Source: Micromonospora sp. FIMYZ51
Lineage (GTDB): Bacteria > Actinomycetota > Actinomycetes > Mycobacteriales > Micromonosporaceae
Direction: 5' to 3'
DNA: 64,000 nucleotides
Assembly (NCBI RefSeq): GCF_038246755.1
Contig: NZ_CP134706.1
Location: 1,178,001-1,242,000, forward strand
The notes beneath the pieces were generated by a model that was given only the letters and a program-made list of their open reading frames with translations, ran no database searches and had not been told where the DNA came from. Position 1 is the first letter of the stretch, and each line of letters opens with the position of its first letter. Positions 48,507-57,366 of this stretch are shown here, piece after piece. The translations under genes and the position numbers were made by a program.

Positions 48507-50587
48507 CCGAGCTTGATCCACTTTGCCACCGACGGTACGCCCTGGGCGTTGTGTACGAAGAGCATGTACCAGCCGGGCGGGGCGATGTTCGGGTTGCTTG
48601 TGACGTTCAGCCCGATGGTGTTGCCGTCGACGGTCATCGGCAGCTCCACGAAGCGCTGGTTCGGGTCCGAGGAGTGGGTGACGGCCGCCGGCCGGATCAG
48701 CGAGGCCCGGGTCACCTCGGAGTCGACGGTGATCTGCTCCGTCGCGCCGTAGCTCCATTCGGTCTTCGCCACGGTCACGATCTCCGGCCGGACGCCCTGG
48801 AACAGGTACGGCGGCGAGTAGACCGAGATTCGCATGTCGAAGGAGCCGTCACCGGGGTTGTCGCCTACCGACATCACCCGACCGTCGGGGAGCAGGAACG
48901 ACGACGAGTGGTAGCCGCGCGGCACCGGGTCGGTCGCCATTCCCGGGGTGAAGGTGTCCGTCTGCGGGTCGAAGATGGACGCCTCGTACACCGGGTCGGA
49001 GCGGTTGTGCATCGCGCCACCGGTCTCGAAGACGGTACCGTCGGGCAGGATCACCGCGGAGACGTACATTTTGCCCTGGTCGCCGGTCTGCGGCACGCCG
49101 CCGGTGAGGGTGCCGAGCGGGATGTCCGGGCCGGGCCGGTACCTCGGGTCCGCCTCCTTCAGGTCGATGATGTCGACCAGCCGGTTGGCCTCCGGGTTGG
49201 AGTCCACGTTGCCGCCGCCGAGGGTCAGCACCCGCTGGTCCTGGGCCGGCGGCAGCAGCACGCTTGCCGACTGGTCGCGCTCGTCCTTCTTCCGCAGGCC
49301 GGGCACGTCGACGATGGTGCCGGCATGGTAGTCGTAGATCGAGGCGCCGGTGCCGGGCAGTCCGTTGCCGAAGGTGTGGCTGCCGGTGTAGAACAGCCGA
49401 CCGTCCTGCATCAACACCATCGCCGGGTAGAGGCCCCAGAACGACCAGGTCTGGTTGGCTTCCCAGAGTGCCAGCCAGCGCTCCTGGTCGGCGTCCCAGT
49501 ACTCGGTGGCGACGGTGCCGTGCGAGTCCTCACCGAGCCCGCCGAGGGAGATCACGTCACCGTTGCCGAGGATCGTCGCCGACGGGTACCAGTGCCCGCC
49601 GGACATGTCGTTGGTGCGGGTGTAGCTGTTGGTGGCGGGGTCGAACAGGAACGAGTCCCGCAGTCCCTTGTAGCCGACCGTGCCGTCGGCCGTCGGGTAG
49701 TCCTTGTTGCCGCCCATCACCAGCACCCGCCCGTCGGCGAGCTGCACGTGACCGGCGCAGAACAGGTCCTCCGGGGTTTCCACGTTGGTGAAGCTGCCGT
49801 TGGCCGGGTCGTACACGGCGGTTTTGAAGGTGCCGGCGGCGAACATGTCGGGGTCGTTGCCGGAGCCGGCGATGAGCAGCACCTTGCCGTTGTGCAGCAC
49901 CACCGAGTGGATGCCGCGCACCGGCGACTCGAACGGCATCACCTCCCACTTGCCCTTGACGCATTCCTCGCCGAAGGTGCACACCGGGTCGGGGGTGGGC
50001 ACGGTGACGTCGACCATCGAGTAGTCGTCGGTGAGCAGCGTGCCCACGCCGTGGATGCTGACTCCCCAGGTGATCTGGTCGGTGTCGGCCGGCACCGGCG
50101 GCGTACGCACGGTGGCCTGGGTGTACGCCCCGGCCACCGGCAGGGTCGCCAGATCGGTCCAGTACTGCCATCCGGCGGTGGTGTCGTGGCGGAACACGGT
50201 GACCGCGGTCGACGGGGTGGTGGAGCGGTACCAGACCGACAGGTCGTACTGGTGGCCCGGGGTGACCTGCGGCGCGCACGCCGGGCTCTCCAGCATCATC
50301 GCCTTGCGGTCGCCCGCGCCGCTCGTCGACTCGATGGTGATTTCCATGGCGTGACTGCCGGTACGCGCCTGGTTCGACACGTCGAAGGTGTAGTTCTGGT
50401 CGCCCCAGCCGGACCGCTCCCAGCAGGTCGGGAAGCCGTTGCTGAGCGTCTCCATGCTGGGGTTGCGAATCAGGTTGGTGGGGGCGGCCTGCGCCGGTGT
50501 GGCGATCAGCGCCACGCTGGCCAGCAGGACGAGGAGCGTCCACTGGCTGAGGCGTCGGCGCTCAGGTGTCCATGTGGCGATGTGCAC
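48503..50587 (-). CDS. GlxA-like secreted copper-radical oxidase (galactose oxidase fold)
   Basis: 694 residues with an N-terminal signal/anchor (residues ~14-35, LSQWTLLVLLASVALIATPAQA). A carbohydrate-binding-like beta domain (~38-195) follows, then a kelch propeller and a C-terminal DUF1929 domain. The active-site residues of galactose oxidases are all identifiable: C277 (FCAGH) and Y334 (GGHWYPSA) for the Cys-Tyr cofactor, Y559-H560 (RGYHSSS) and H638 (VTHSSD). In Streptomyces, GlxA works with the cellulose-synthase-like CslA to deposit a tip glycan. Here a CslA-like GT2 and a GT39 gene lie just upstream. Confidence 0.9.
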   Translation of the reverse strand: MHIATWTPERRRLSQWTLLVLLASVALIATPAQAAPTNLIRNPSMETLSNGFPTCWERSGWGDQNYTFDVSNQARTGSHAMEITIESTSGAGDRKAMMLESPACAPQVTPGHQYDLSVWYRSTTPSTAVTVFRHDTTAGWQYWTDLATLPVAGAYTQATVRTPPVPADTDQITWGVSIHGVGTLLTDDYSMVDVTVPTPDPVCTFGEECVKGKWEVMPFESPVRGIHSVVLHNGKVLLIAGSGNDPDMFAAGTFKTAVYDPANGSFTNVETPEDLFCAGHVQLADGRVLVMGGNKDYPTADGTVGYKGLRDSFLFDPATNSYTRTNDMSGGHWYPSATILGNGDVISLGGLGEDSHGTVATEYWDADQERWLALWEANQTWSFWGLYPAMVLMQDGRLFYTGSHTFGNGLPGTGASIYDYHAGTIVDVPGLRKKDERDQSASVLLPPAQDQRVLTLGGGNVDSNPEANRLVDIIDLKEADPRYRPGPDIPLGTLTGGVPQTGDQGKMYVSAVILPDGTVFETGGAMHNRSDPVYEASIFDPQTDTFTPGMATDPVPRGYHSSSFLLPDGRVMSVGDNPGDGSFDMRISVYSPPYLFQGVRPEIVTVAKTEWSYGATEQITVDSEVTRASLIRPAAVTHSSDPNQRFVELPMTVDGNTIGLNVTSNPNIAPPGWYMLFVHNAQGVPSVAKWIKLG

Positions 50588-50652
50588 GATTTCTCCGAGG
50601 GGGTCGGCGGCAGGGGACGAAGATGGCCCGGTCGATCACGGTCAGGAGTTGG

Positions 50653-52446
50653 TCATCCGGTCTCCTTGGCGACCTGTCGGATCTCGATGCGATCCGGGCC
50701 GTCGCCGAAGGTCATCACCGGCTCGGAGTTGGCCAACAGCAGGTCCACCGTCGGCAGGGTGTTGTCGTCTCCGCGCATCGCCGGCGTCGAGATGATCAGA
50801 TCCACGTCGCGCCAGCCGTTTTCCAACCGCTTGGCGACCTCGACGTCCAGGTCGAGCTTGTAGAACCAGATCACCCGCTCCGGGCGGTAGCCGGCGTCGA
50901 CCAGGTCCAGCCAGAGCACGTCGTCGGTGACCACTGTGGTGGCCGCGCGGTCCGGTACCTCGTTGCTGAGCCACTGCATGGCCGCCACGTAGCGGACGTT
51001 GTCGTCGGCGGACATCGCCCGGCGGTTGCCGTCGTACCAGCCGGGAACGACCAGGACCAGGGCGACCGTCGCGCAGACCGCGACGACACCAGCCCGCACC
51101 ACGGTGGCGGGCTGGTGGCGGTCCGCCATCGGGGCCGGGTCCGTCGGACGCGTCGCCATTATCCGCTTGGCGCCGACCTCGATGATCCCGGCGACCGCGA
51201 CGGCCAGGAAGGGCAGGGCCTGGATGACGTACATCGCCGGCAGGTAGCCGCCGGGCCGCAGCGCCACCACCAGCAGCAGCGCCACCGCGACCGCGACCGG
51301 GCGGAGCCGGCGTACCGCGAGGGCGAGCAGCCCGCAGGCGATCCCGGCGTAGATCAGCACCGGGTCGTAGAAGAGCCAGGAGTCGAAGACCTCGCGGGCG
51401 CCGGTGCCGGCGGTGAAGACGCTGCCCGAACCGGCCCGGTCCTGGAGTTGGAACTGCATCGCGCCGATCAACGACACGTGTCCGTCGCCGGGGAAGAGTT
51501 CGCCCTTGAGCAACGCGTAGAGCGGATAGGTGATCCCGACGAAGACCAACCCGGAGAAGAAGCCGGCGAACGAGAAGGACCGCACCCCGTTGCGCTGGGT
51601 GCCGTGCCAGAGCGCCACCACAAGCGCCGGGAGCACCACCAGGATGGTCTCCTTGGAGAGCACCGCGATCCCGGCGGCGGCGCCGGCGGCCACATGGTGC
51701 CAGAGGTGGCGGCGCGGCGAGAGCGCCAGGACGAAGGCGGCGAGCATCCAGGTCACCGCGAAGCTGTCCAGGTAGATCTGACGCAGCATCGTCACCGAGA
51801 GCGGCGAGAGCCCGTAGGCGAGCACCGCGAGCGCGGCGGCCCACCGGGCCATGCTGAGGCGGCGGCAGAGCACATAGACCAGGACCACCCCGGCCGCGAC
51901 GATCGGCAGCATCGCCACCCGGCCGGTGACCACCGCGAGTTGGTCCGGCATCAGCAGGGCGGGCAGCCAGGAGAGCGCGGCGAGTTGAATCCAGCCCACC
52001 GGCGGGTGGTCGTACCAGTAGGTGTAGTGGGCGAGGCCCACGCCCTCCCGGACCGCCCACGCCTGGGCCAGGTAGGTCCCCTCGTCGTCGGTGAGGTTCG
52101 GGAAGCCGCCGATGTTCCACGCCTGCACGGTCGTCACGACCAGCACCAGCAGGCCGACGATGAGAAAGTCCGGCCGCAGCCGGCGCAGTCCACGGTCGGG
52201 ATTCGCCTGTGCCTTTGGGCCGTGGCCGAGGATCCGGGGAAGCAACTCGGTGGCGTCGCTGTCACCGACCGGTCCGCTGCCCATCTTCGGGATGAGGACG
52301 GTCTTCGCGGCGTCCGCGCTGTTGTCGGCCGGTCCGCTGCGCATCTTCGGGATGAAGAGGGTCTTCGCGGCGTCCGCCTGGTCAGGGGCGGGTGCCGGCG
52401 ATGCGCCGGAGGCGGGGGAGGCCGGACGCCCGGCGACGCTGGTCAT
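50653..52446 (-). CDS. PMT/ArnT-like GT39-type glycosyltransferase
   Basis: 597 residues, with about 11 membrane helices between ~75 and ~430. The catalytic acidic pair lies in the first loop (FPNLTDDEGTYLAQAWAV), followed by YTYWYDHPPVGW, both typical of PMT_2/ArnT enzymes that use polyprenyl-phosphate sugars. The ~65-residue cytoplasmic N-terminus contains two copies of a DAAKT(L/V)(F/L)IPKM repeat. The C-terminal ~130 residues are extracytoplasmic. The ATG overlaps the stop of the GT2 gene, and the GlxA-like gene starts 65 bp downstream. It probably adds sugars to the surface glycan or a secreted protein. Confidence 0.88.
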   Translation of the reverse strand: MTSVAGRPASPASGASPAPAPDQADAAKTLFIPKMRSGPADNSADAAKTVLIPKMGSGPVGDSDATELLPRILGHGPKAQANPDRGLRRLRPDFLIVGLLVLVVTTVQAWNIGGFPNLTDDEGTYLAQAWAVREGVGLAHYTYWYDHPPVGWIQLAALSWLPALLMPDQLAVVTGRVAMLPIVAAGVVLVYVLCRRLSMARWAAALAVLAYGLSPLSVTMLRQIYLDSFAVTWMLAAFVLALSPRRHLWHHVAAGAAAGIAVLSKETILVVLPALVVALWHGTQRNGVRSFSFAGFFSGLVFVGITYPLYALLKGELFPGDGHVSLIGAMQFQLQDRAGSGSVFTAGTGAREVFDSWLFYDPVLIYAGIACGLLALAVRRLRPVAVAVALLLVVALRPGGYLPAMYVIQALPFLAVAVAGIIEVGAKRIMATRPTDPAPMADRHQPATVVRAGVVAVCATVALVLVVPGWYDGNRRAMSADDNVRYVAAMQWLSNEVPDRAATTVVTDDVLWLDLVDAGYRPERVIWFYKLDLDVEVAKRLENGWRDVDLIISTPAMRGDDNTLPTVDLLLANSEPVMTFGDGPDRIEIRQVAKETG

Positions 52447-53720
52447 GCCTGGCTCCTCGCGGCAGTTGCCGACTCGGCCTGGCCGACGGCCAGGTGCGCG
52501 CCGACGTGGCTGGTCAGTTCCCAGTTGTTGCGCTTACGCAGGAAGCGCCAGACCGCCCGGAGCGCGGCGACGGCCAACACCAGCATGTACGGGAACGCGC
52601 CGAGGATCAGCCGGGCGTAGTGCACCGGCCCGATCCGCAGCTGGTACTGCCGGCCGAAGTCACGCAGTCCGACGACCTGGAACATCAGGGAGGCGATCAT
52701 CGGGGCGAGCGGCAGGAAGCTCACCAGGGCGGCGAGGGTGCCGACGTCGAAGAAGAGCGCGATGAAGACGCCCAGCGGCACGGCCACTCCGGAGAAGGCC
52801 TGGATGAACGGGCCGATGAGGGTGTAGCGGGCCAGCATCCGTTGCCAGGCCGTCGGCAGGCGGCGCCACTCGCCCTTGAACAGCACCTGGAGGAAGCCCT
52901 GGTTCCACCGGGTGCGCTGGCGGATCAGGGCGCCCAGGGTGGCGGGCGTTTCCTCCCGGGTGACCAGGGTCGAGTCGTACGCGACGACGACCTTCGCGCC
53001 CCGGCTGGAGAGCCGTACGCCGAGGTCGCAGTCCTCGGCGAGGCAGTCGCCGTCCCAGGCGCCGACGGCGCGCAGCGCGGCGGTACGGACGAAGACGGTG
53101 TTGCCACCCAGTGGGATGAAGCCGCGCTGCGCATGCAGGTGCAGCCGGCTGCGGAACCAGAAGTAGTACTCCAGGCAGTTGTGCAGGCTGTACCAGCTGG
53201 AGTGGTAATTGATCAGTTGGACGCCGCCCTGGACCACGTCGGCTTTGGTGACCCGGAACGCGTGGTCCACGTGCTCCAGCAGGTGTGGGTGCACCTGGTC
53301 CTCGGCGTCGAAGACCCCGACGACCGCGCCCCGGCAGTAGGGCAGCGCGGTGTTGAGCGCGCGGGGCTTGTTCTTGACCGGGTTGGTGTCGGTGACCACT
53401 CGGACGTGGTACGGGTGTGTGCTGGCCAGGCGCTCGGCGACTGCGGTCGTCTCCGGGTCGTCGTGCCCGACGATGATGATGATCTCGAATCTGGTGTGGG
53501 TGGACTCCATCAGCCGCTGCACGGTGTGCTCAAGCACCTGCTGCTCGTGCCGGGCCGGCAGGAGCAGCGAGAACGAGAGCGAGTGTGTGCCGTCGTGCGC
53601 CGAGAAACGGGTGCCGGCGAGAGTCTCCGGTGTCCGCCACGCGTGCATTGTCCACCACAGTGTCACGACCGCGAAGACGAAGAGGACTATCGATATTGCC
53701 ACGATGATGGTAGCCGCCAT
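52443..53720 (-). CDS. Cellulose-synthase-like processive glycosyltransferase (GT2)
   Basis: 425 residues. One N-terminal helix (ATIIVAISIVLFVFAVVTLWW) precedes the GT-A domain. Its catalytic markers are DAED at 138-141, AED at 228-230 and QRTRW at 268-272 (the QxxRW motif of processive enzymes). Three to four C-terminal helices follow (LIGPFIQAFSGVAVPLGVFIALF and others). This is the architecture of CslA, hyaluronan and cellulose synthases. It is the first gene of the operon with GT39, copper-radical oxidase and excalibur genes. Confidence 0.9.
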   Translation of the reverse strand: MAATIIVAISIVLFVFAVVTLWWTMHAWRTPETLAGTRFSAHDGTHSLSFSLLLPARHEQQVLEHTVQRLMESTHTRFEIIIIVGHDDPETTAVAERLASTHPYHVRVVTDTNPVKNKPRALNTALPYCRGAVVGVFDAEDQVHPHLLEHVDHAFRVTKADVVQGGVQLINYHSSWYSLHNCLEYYFWFRSRLHLHAQRGFIPLGGNTVFVRTAALRAVGAWDGDCLAEDCDLGVRLSSRGAKVVVAYDSTLVTREETPATLGALIRQRTRWNQGFLQVLFKGEWRRLPTAWQRMLARYTLIGPFIQAFSGVAVPLGVFIALFFDVGTLAALVSFLPLAPMIASLMFQVVGLRDFGRQYQLRIGPVHYARLILGAFPYMLVLAVAALRAVWRFLRKRNNWELTSHVGAHLAVGQAESATAARSQA

Positions 53721-54358
53721 TATGTGCCCGGTCCCCTTAGCCGCCCCTGATTCCCCGCAGAATCGAACGACACCAGCGGAGTTTGGTCAACTCGGTCGCG
53801 ACCCGGGCACTGTCCGTAAGGGGTGGTGGCGGGGTGGTGCGAGCGCCTGGGGTGGGCCCTTTTGTTGGCGCGGACGGTGACGTGAATCTCGCGGCGTCCT
53901 GGTTGGTTGTCCGAATTTGGGGTGAATTGGTGCGCTGGCTCGTTTGGCCCTGCCGTCAGGCGTCTGCGGTCCCGGTCGGCCGATCGGTTGGCGCGTGGGC
54001 CCGGCCGGACGGCCTTCGGGTGGCCGCCAGGAAGCTGCGGCCGGGCGATTGTTTCGGAAGTTGATCCGAAGGTCCGCGGTGACCGAGCCGCGTCGGATCC
54101 ACGATCGGGTCCCAGTCGCCGGGGTGCTGGCGGCGCGCTCCAACGGCAACTGAGAAATTGCATTGAGCAATTGCTTGCATGACTGCAATTGAGGCATTTC
54201 GAGAATGGTGATTAGCTGTACTTGCGCCAGCGTCTGGTGATCTGAGCTGGGATTTTCCTAGGCTTATTCGGGGTGTCGACGCCCTCGGGCAAGGGAGTCG
54301 TCCCCGTCGGGCCGGATTGTGGTCCGGCGTCGAACGCTGTCTTTCGGGGAGTTTCCTG
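53721..54358. other. 638-bp intergenic region with AT-rich promoter island
   Basis: The divergent gap between the GT2 operon and the I36 inhibitor gene. Open frames within it have random-looking composition. The segment ~54150-54260 is markedly AT-richer and contains an inverted repeat (AATTGCA at 54156-54162, TGCAATT at 54184-54190) around the palindrome GCAATTGC (54167-54174). It probably holds the promoter and operator of the inhibitor gene. The rest shows nothing I can name. Confidence 0.55.
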
Positions 54359-54862
54359 ATGTCGGTCGTCCTACATTTTCGTACGCTATTCGTGGCGATT
54401 GTCGCCGTGCTGGTTCTGGTCCCGACGGTGCCCGCGACGGCGCAGGCCGCACCGTCCGGGCGGGCGGCGGAGCTGGCGCGATATCTTGCCGCGCATCCCG
54501 GTGGGACGGTGCTCAACGACAACGAGATCAGCTACCTCGGGGGTGCCCTGGTCGTCACCCTGGACGCCCCGGTCGGCAGCTATGCCGCAGCGGACTGCCC
54601 GTACGGCTGGTTCTGCTTCTACGACCTGCCGAACTTCGGCTACCCGCGCGGCAAGCTCTCCTCCTGTGGCTGGCAGAACCTGGCCAACTGGAGTTGGCAG
54701 TTCCGGGTGGAGTCGGCGCACTACAACCTGGACAGCGGATACGTCGCCTTTCACTACCAGCAGAGCCAGGAGCTGTTCCGGGTGAGCACGGTCAACCGGG
54801 TACGCAGCGACGCCACCCCCCACCGCAACTGGGCCACCCACGTCTACCGGTACTGCCCGTGA
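54359..54862 (+). CDS. Secreted peptidase inhibitor family I36-like protein
   Basis: 167 residues from an ATG behind GGGGAG. A Sec signal peptide (LFVAIVAVLVLVPTVPATAQA, to ~residue 31) is followed by a short helical region. The mature beta-gamma-crystallin-like domain is CPYGWFCFYDLPNFGYPRGKLSSCGWQNLANWSWQFRVES, with paired Cys and the (Y/F)xxxxFxG-like pattern of I36 metalloprotease inhibitors such as SMI. It ends with YRYCP. It probably protects against secreted proteases; a metalloprotease is encoded at 26.6-28.9 kb, but a link is speculative. Confidence 0.85.
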   Translation: MSVVLHFRTLFVAIVAVLVLVPTVPATAQAAPSGRAAELARYLAAHPGGTVLNDNEISYLGGALVVTLDAPVGSYAAADCPYGWFCFYDLPNFGYPRGKLSSCGWQNLANWSWQFRVESAHYNLDSGYVAFHYQQSQELFRVSTVNRVRSDATPHRNWATHVYRYCP

Positions 54863-54877
54863 TCGGTTTCGGGCGGT

Positions 54878-57121
54878 TCATCGGCAGCGGGTGTCGGTGG
54901 TGTCGGTGCGGGTGTTGCGCAGGTAGAGGTGATAGCTGAGGACGGTGCCCTTGGCATCGAGCAGTTCGTGGCTGAGCAGCCGGCCGTCGTCACCGAAGAG
55001 CAGCGTGTCCCGCCATCCCTCCCGGTTCTCGGCCTGGAAGGCGGTGCCCGGCCGGTGCGCCCGGTCGTGGTAACCCTCGCCGTACTCGATCTCGGGGAAC
55101 TTGGCCAGTTCCTGGAAGAGCGCGGCCCGCTGCTTCGGAGTGAGCGGGTGGTAGCGGTGCAGTTCGGCGACCAGCCGCAGCATCCCGACGGCGTCCTGCA
55201 ACTCAGGTGGTTGGCTCTCCCACCGCTCCCGTAGCTGGTCGCGCAACTCGCCCGGGTCGTCCGGCGGCAGCGGGAGCACCTCCGCCAGGTCTCCCGCCTG
55301 GTACGAGAAGCGTCGGGGTCGCGCCGGCCCGGCCGCGTCCAGGTTCGTGATCTCCCGCAGGCCGGAGAGTCGAGTCGTGAACCAGAGCCGGTACTCAAGG
55401 CGGCTGACGTCATCGCTGCCGGTGGTGTCCCGCGCCCAGGTCCGGTAGCAGGTGAAGGAATAGCGCCCCGCCAGCGGCTCCTCCCGCAGTGCCGCCACCT
55501 CCTGCGCGAGGTTCTCGAACCGGCGCTCGGGGGACGGGCTGCGCGGTCCGCCGTGCCGGGTGGGGGCGGATGCCTCTTCCCGGGTGGGCGTCACCGTGAC
55601 GGTCAGCTCGGGTAAGGCACTGGTGTCGCTGAGTCCGTCGCCTGCCGTGGCGTGCAAGGTTGCCGCTCCGATCCCGACCGTTGCGACGACGAGGAATCGC
55701 CGGAGGAACCCTTCTCGCCGCCGGGGTGAATCGTCGTGCCTGGTTTCGATGGCGGGCCGGAGGCGGAAGTTCGTGGGCTCACGCGGCGTCGGCAGCTCCC
55801 GCCACGGTTGGTAGCGGGGTTGCCGCGAGTTGTCGGGGAACCAGCGCTGGTCGATCCGGGCGCTCTCCGCCGACCTGGGCGCCGGGGCCGGCGACCCGAG
55901 GGGCGCCGACGGCGCCAGGCGCGGCGAGGATAGTGCCAGTTCCTGGCGGCACGCCTCCAGTGCCTCCACCGCCAGCCGCAGGCACCACTGCCGGCCGGTG
56001 TCGGAGATGTTGTCGAAGGTGAGGCAGACCAGCGCCCGACTGACCAGCGAGAGGAGGTACTGGGCCCGCCACTCCTGTCCCCAGCCTGCCTTCCAAACGT
56101 ACGAGGTGCCGTTGCGGTATGCGACCTCGACCACCTCTGCGAAGGCGGGTGGCACGCTCTCGGGACGGTCGGCGTCGGGGTTGATGAGGTGGTCGCGCAG
56201 CGCGTCGGCCTGGTCCGGCGGTAGCCCGTGGCCGGTGCGACCGGCGGTGACCGGGGGAGCCACCGCGCGCAGCACCGTGTCGAGCACCAGGTCCACCAGG
56301 TCCCGGGTAAGCGGGGCGTGGTCCTCGAAACCGTCCAGGTCGACCAGTTGGAATTGCTTCGGGCGGGGCTGATCGGCCGGATCGCAGGGCACGAGCAGGT
56401 TTCCCCCGTGTGCGTCGCCGTGCGTGTAGCCGGCGACATAGCGCATCTCGTGCGTGGCCGGCGCCGACTCGGAGTCGAGCAGATGCAGCGGGTTCAGCCG
56501 CGGTTTGCCGTCGAAGGGGAACCAGGTGGTGGCGACGTCAGGCAGGCCGAGGCGGCGCGCCGCCCAGCTGACCGACTGGACGCCTGCCGACTTCGCCAGT
56601 TCCCGCCGAACGTATTCGCTGATGGTGGTGGTATCGGTCGACACGCCGTTGCCCTCAACCCTGTTCCAGTCGAACAGCAGGGCGTGGGTGATCGTGTCGA
56701 CGGCGGTCACCAGGTGGCGACCGCGCAGGTCGTGCAGGGTCCGCACCCGGTCGCCGCCGTTTGCCATCTCCTGGAACATCAGGTGCCGGCCGTCGCCGAC
56801 CGGGAACCGCGGAAACGGCTGCCGCACCATGTGCCGCTCGGCGAAGTCCGCGTTGGACTGCCGGGCCAGCTCATGGCGGGCGGGCTCCCGGGCGACCGGG
56901 GGCAACACCTTGAGGAACAGCTTCTGGCTCCTGCTCCGCCCGTTGCCGCCCGGCCGGGTCAACGCGATGCAGAGCAACACCGCGTCGGTGTAGTGCGGGG
57001 CGTGCTGGAAGCCCGCCACCAGCTCGATCCGGCCGGCCTGACCAGCTGCGAAATCCTCCAGAGCCTGGGCGAGGCGGGGATCGGGGAGCCCCTGGGTGGT
57101 GTCGTCGAATCCGTTGGCCAC
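54878..57121 (-). CDS. APH-like kinase domain fused to a membrane anchor and outer domain
   Basis: 747 residues from a GTG at 57121; TTG 57208 and ATG 57190 are alternatives without clear ribosome-binding sites. A kinase-like (aminoglycoside-phosphotransferase-type) domain covers ~1-400. It has a Lys in QKLFLKVLPP, the catalytic loop THGDAHGGNLLVP (233-245) and the metal-binding DLDGFED (261-267). One membrane helix (FLRRFLVVATVGIGAATLHA, ~473-492) leads to a ~250-residue outer domain with YSFTCYRTWARDTT and WRDTLLFGDDGRL, resembling CU044_5270-type actinobacterial domains. It is divergent from an S-4TM pore-forming-effector gene. A receptor-kinase role in a conflict system is inferred. Confidence 0.72.
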   Translation of the reverse strand: MANGFDDTTQGLPDPRLAQALEDFAAGQAGRIELVAGFQHAPHYTDAVLLCIALTRPGGNGRSRSQKLFLKVLPPVAREPARHELARQSNADFAERHMVRQPFPRFPVGDGRHLMFQEMANGGDRVRTLHDLRGRHLVTAVDTITHALLFDWNRVEGNGVSTDTTTISEYVRRELAKSAGVQSVSWAARRLGLPDVATTWFPFDGKPRLNPLHLLDSESAPATHEMRYVAGYTHGDAHGGNLLVPCDPADQPRPKQFQLVDLDGFEDHAPLTRDLVDLVLDTVLRAVAPPVTAGRTGHGLPPDQADALRDHLINPDADRPESVPPAFAEVVEVAYRNGTSYVWKAGWGQEWRAQYLLSLVSRALVCLTFDNISDTGRQWCLRLAVEALEACRQELALSSPRLAPSAPLGSPAPAPRSAESARIDQRWFPDNSRQPRYQPWRELPTPREPTNFRLRPAIETRHDDSPRRREGFLRRFLVVATVGIGAATLHATAGDGLSDTSALPELTVTVTPTREEASAPTRHGGPRSPSPERRFENLAQEVAALREEPLAGRYSFTCYRTWARDTTGSDDVSRLEYRLWFTTRLSGLREITNLDAAGPARPRRFSYQAGDLAEVLPLPPDDPGELRDQLRERWESQPPELQDAVGMLRLVAELHRYHPLTPKQRAALFQELAKFPEIEYGEGYHDRAHRPGTAFQAENREGWRDTLLFGDDGRLLSHELLDAKGTVLSYHLYLRNTRTDTTDTRCR

Positions 57122-57366
57122 GTCGGTCGTTTGACCTTTCAGAGGGGGAGCGCGTCGCGGGGGGTGCCCCGTCCACAGGGCGGTACGCATGGCTGCGTGA
57201 CGACTCAAGGTAGCCGAACTGTCGGGACACTCAGGGTATTTAACGCGAACAGTCGCAAACCCTACTGAACGACAAGATCTCCTGCCGCTTTTGGTGCTCT
57301 CGGTGAGGCGGCGGTGACATCTAGCGATCTGGATTTAGAATCGGTTACCGGACCCGGGAGGCCAGC

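Noticed and set aside
53783..54064. Open frame in the 638-bp gap before the I36 gene
   Set aside because: Third-position G/C bias is weak and no domain or ribosome-binding site is seen; treated as noncoding.
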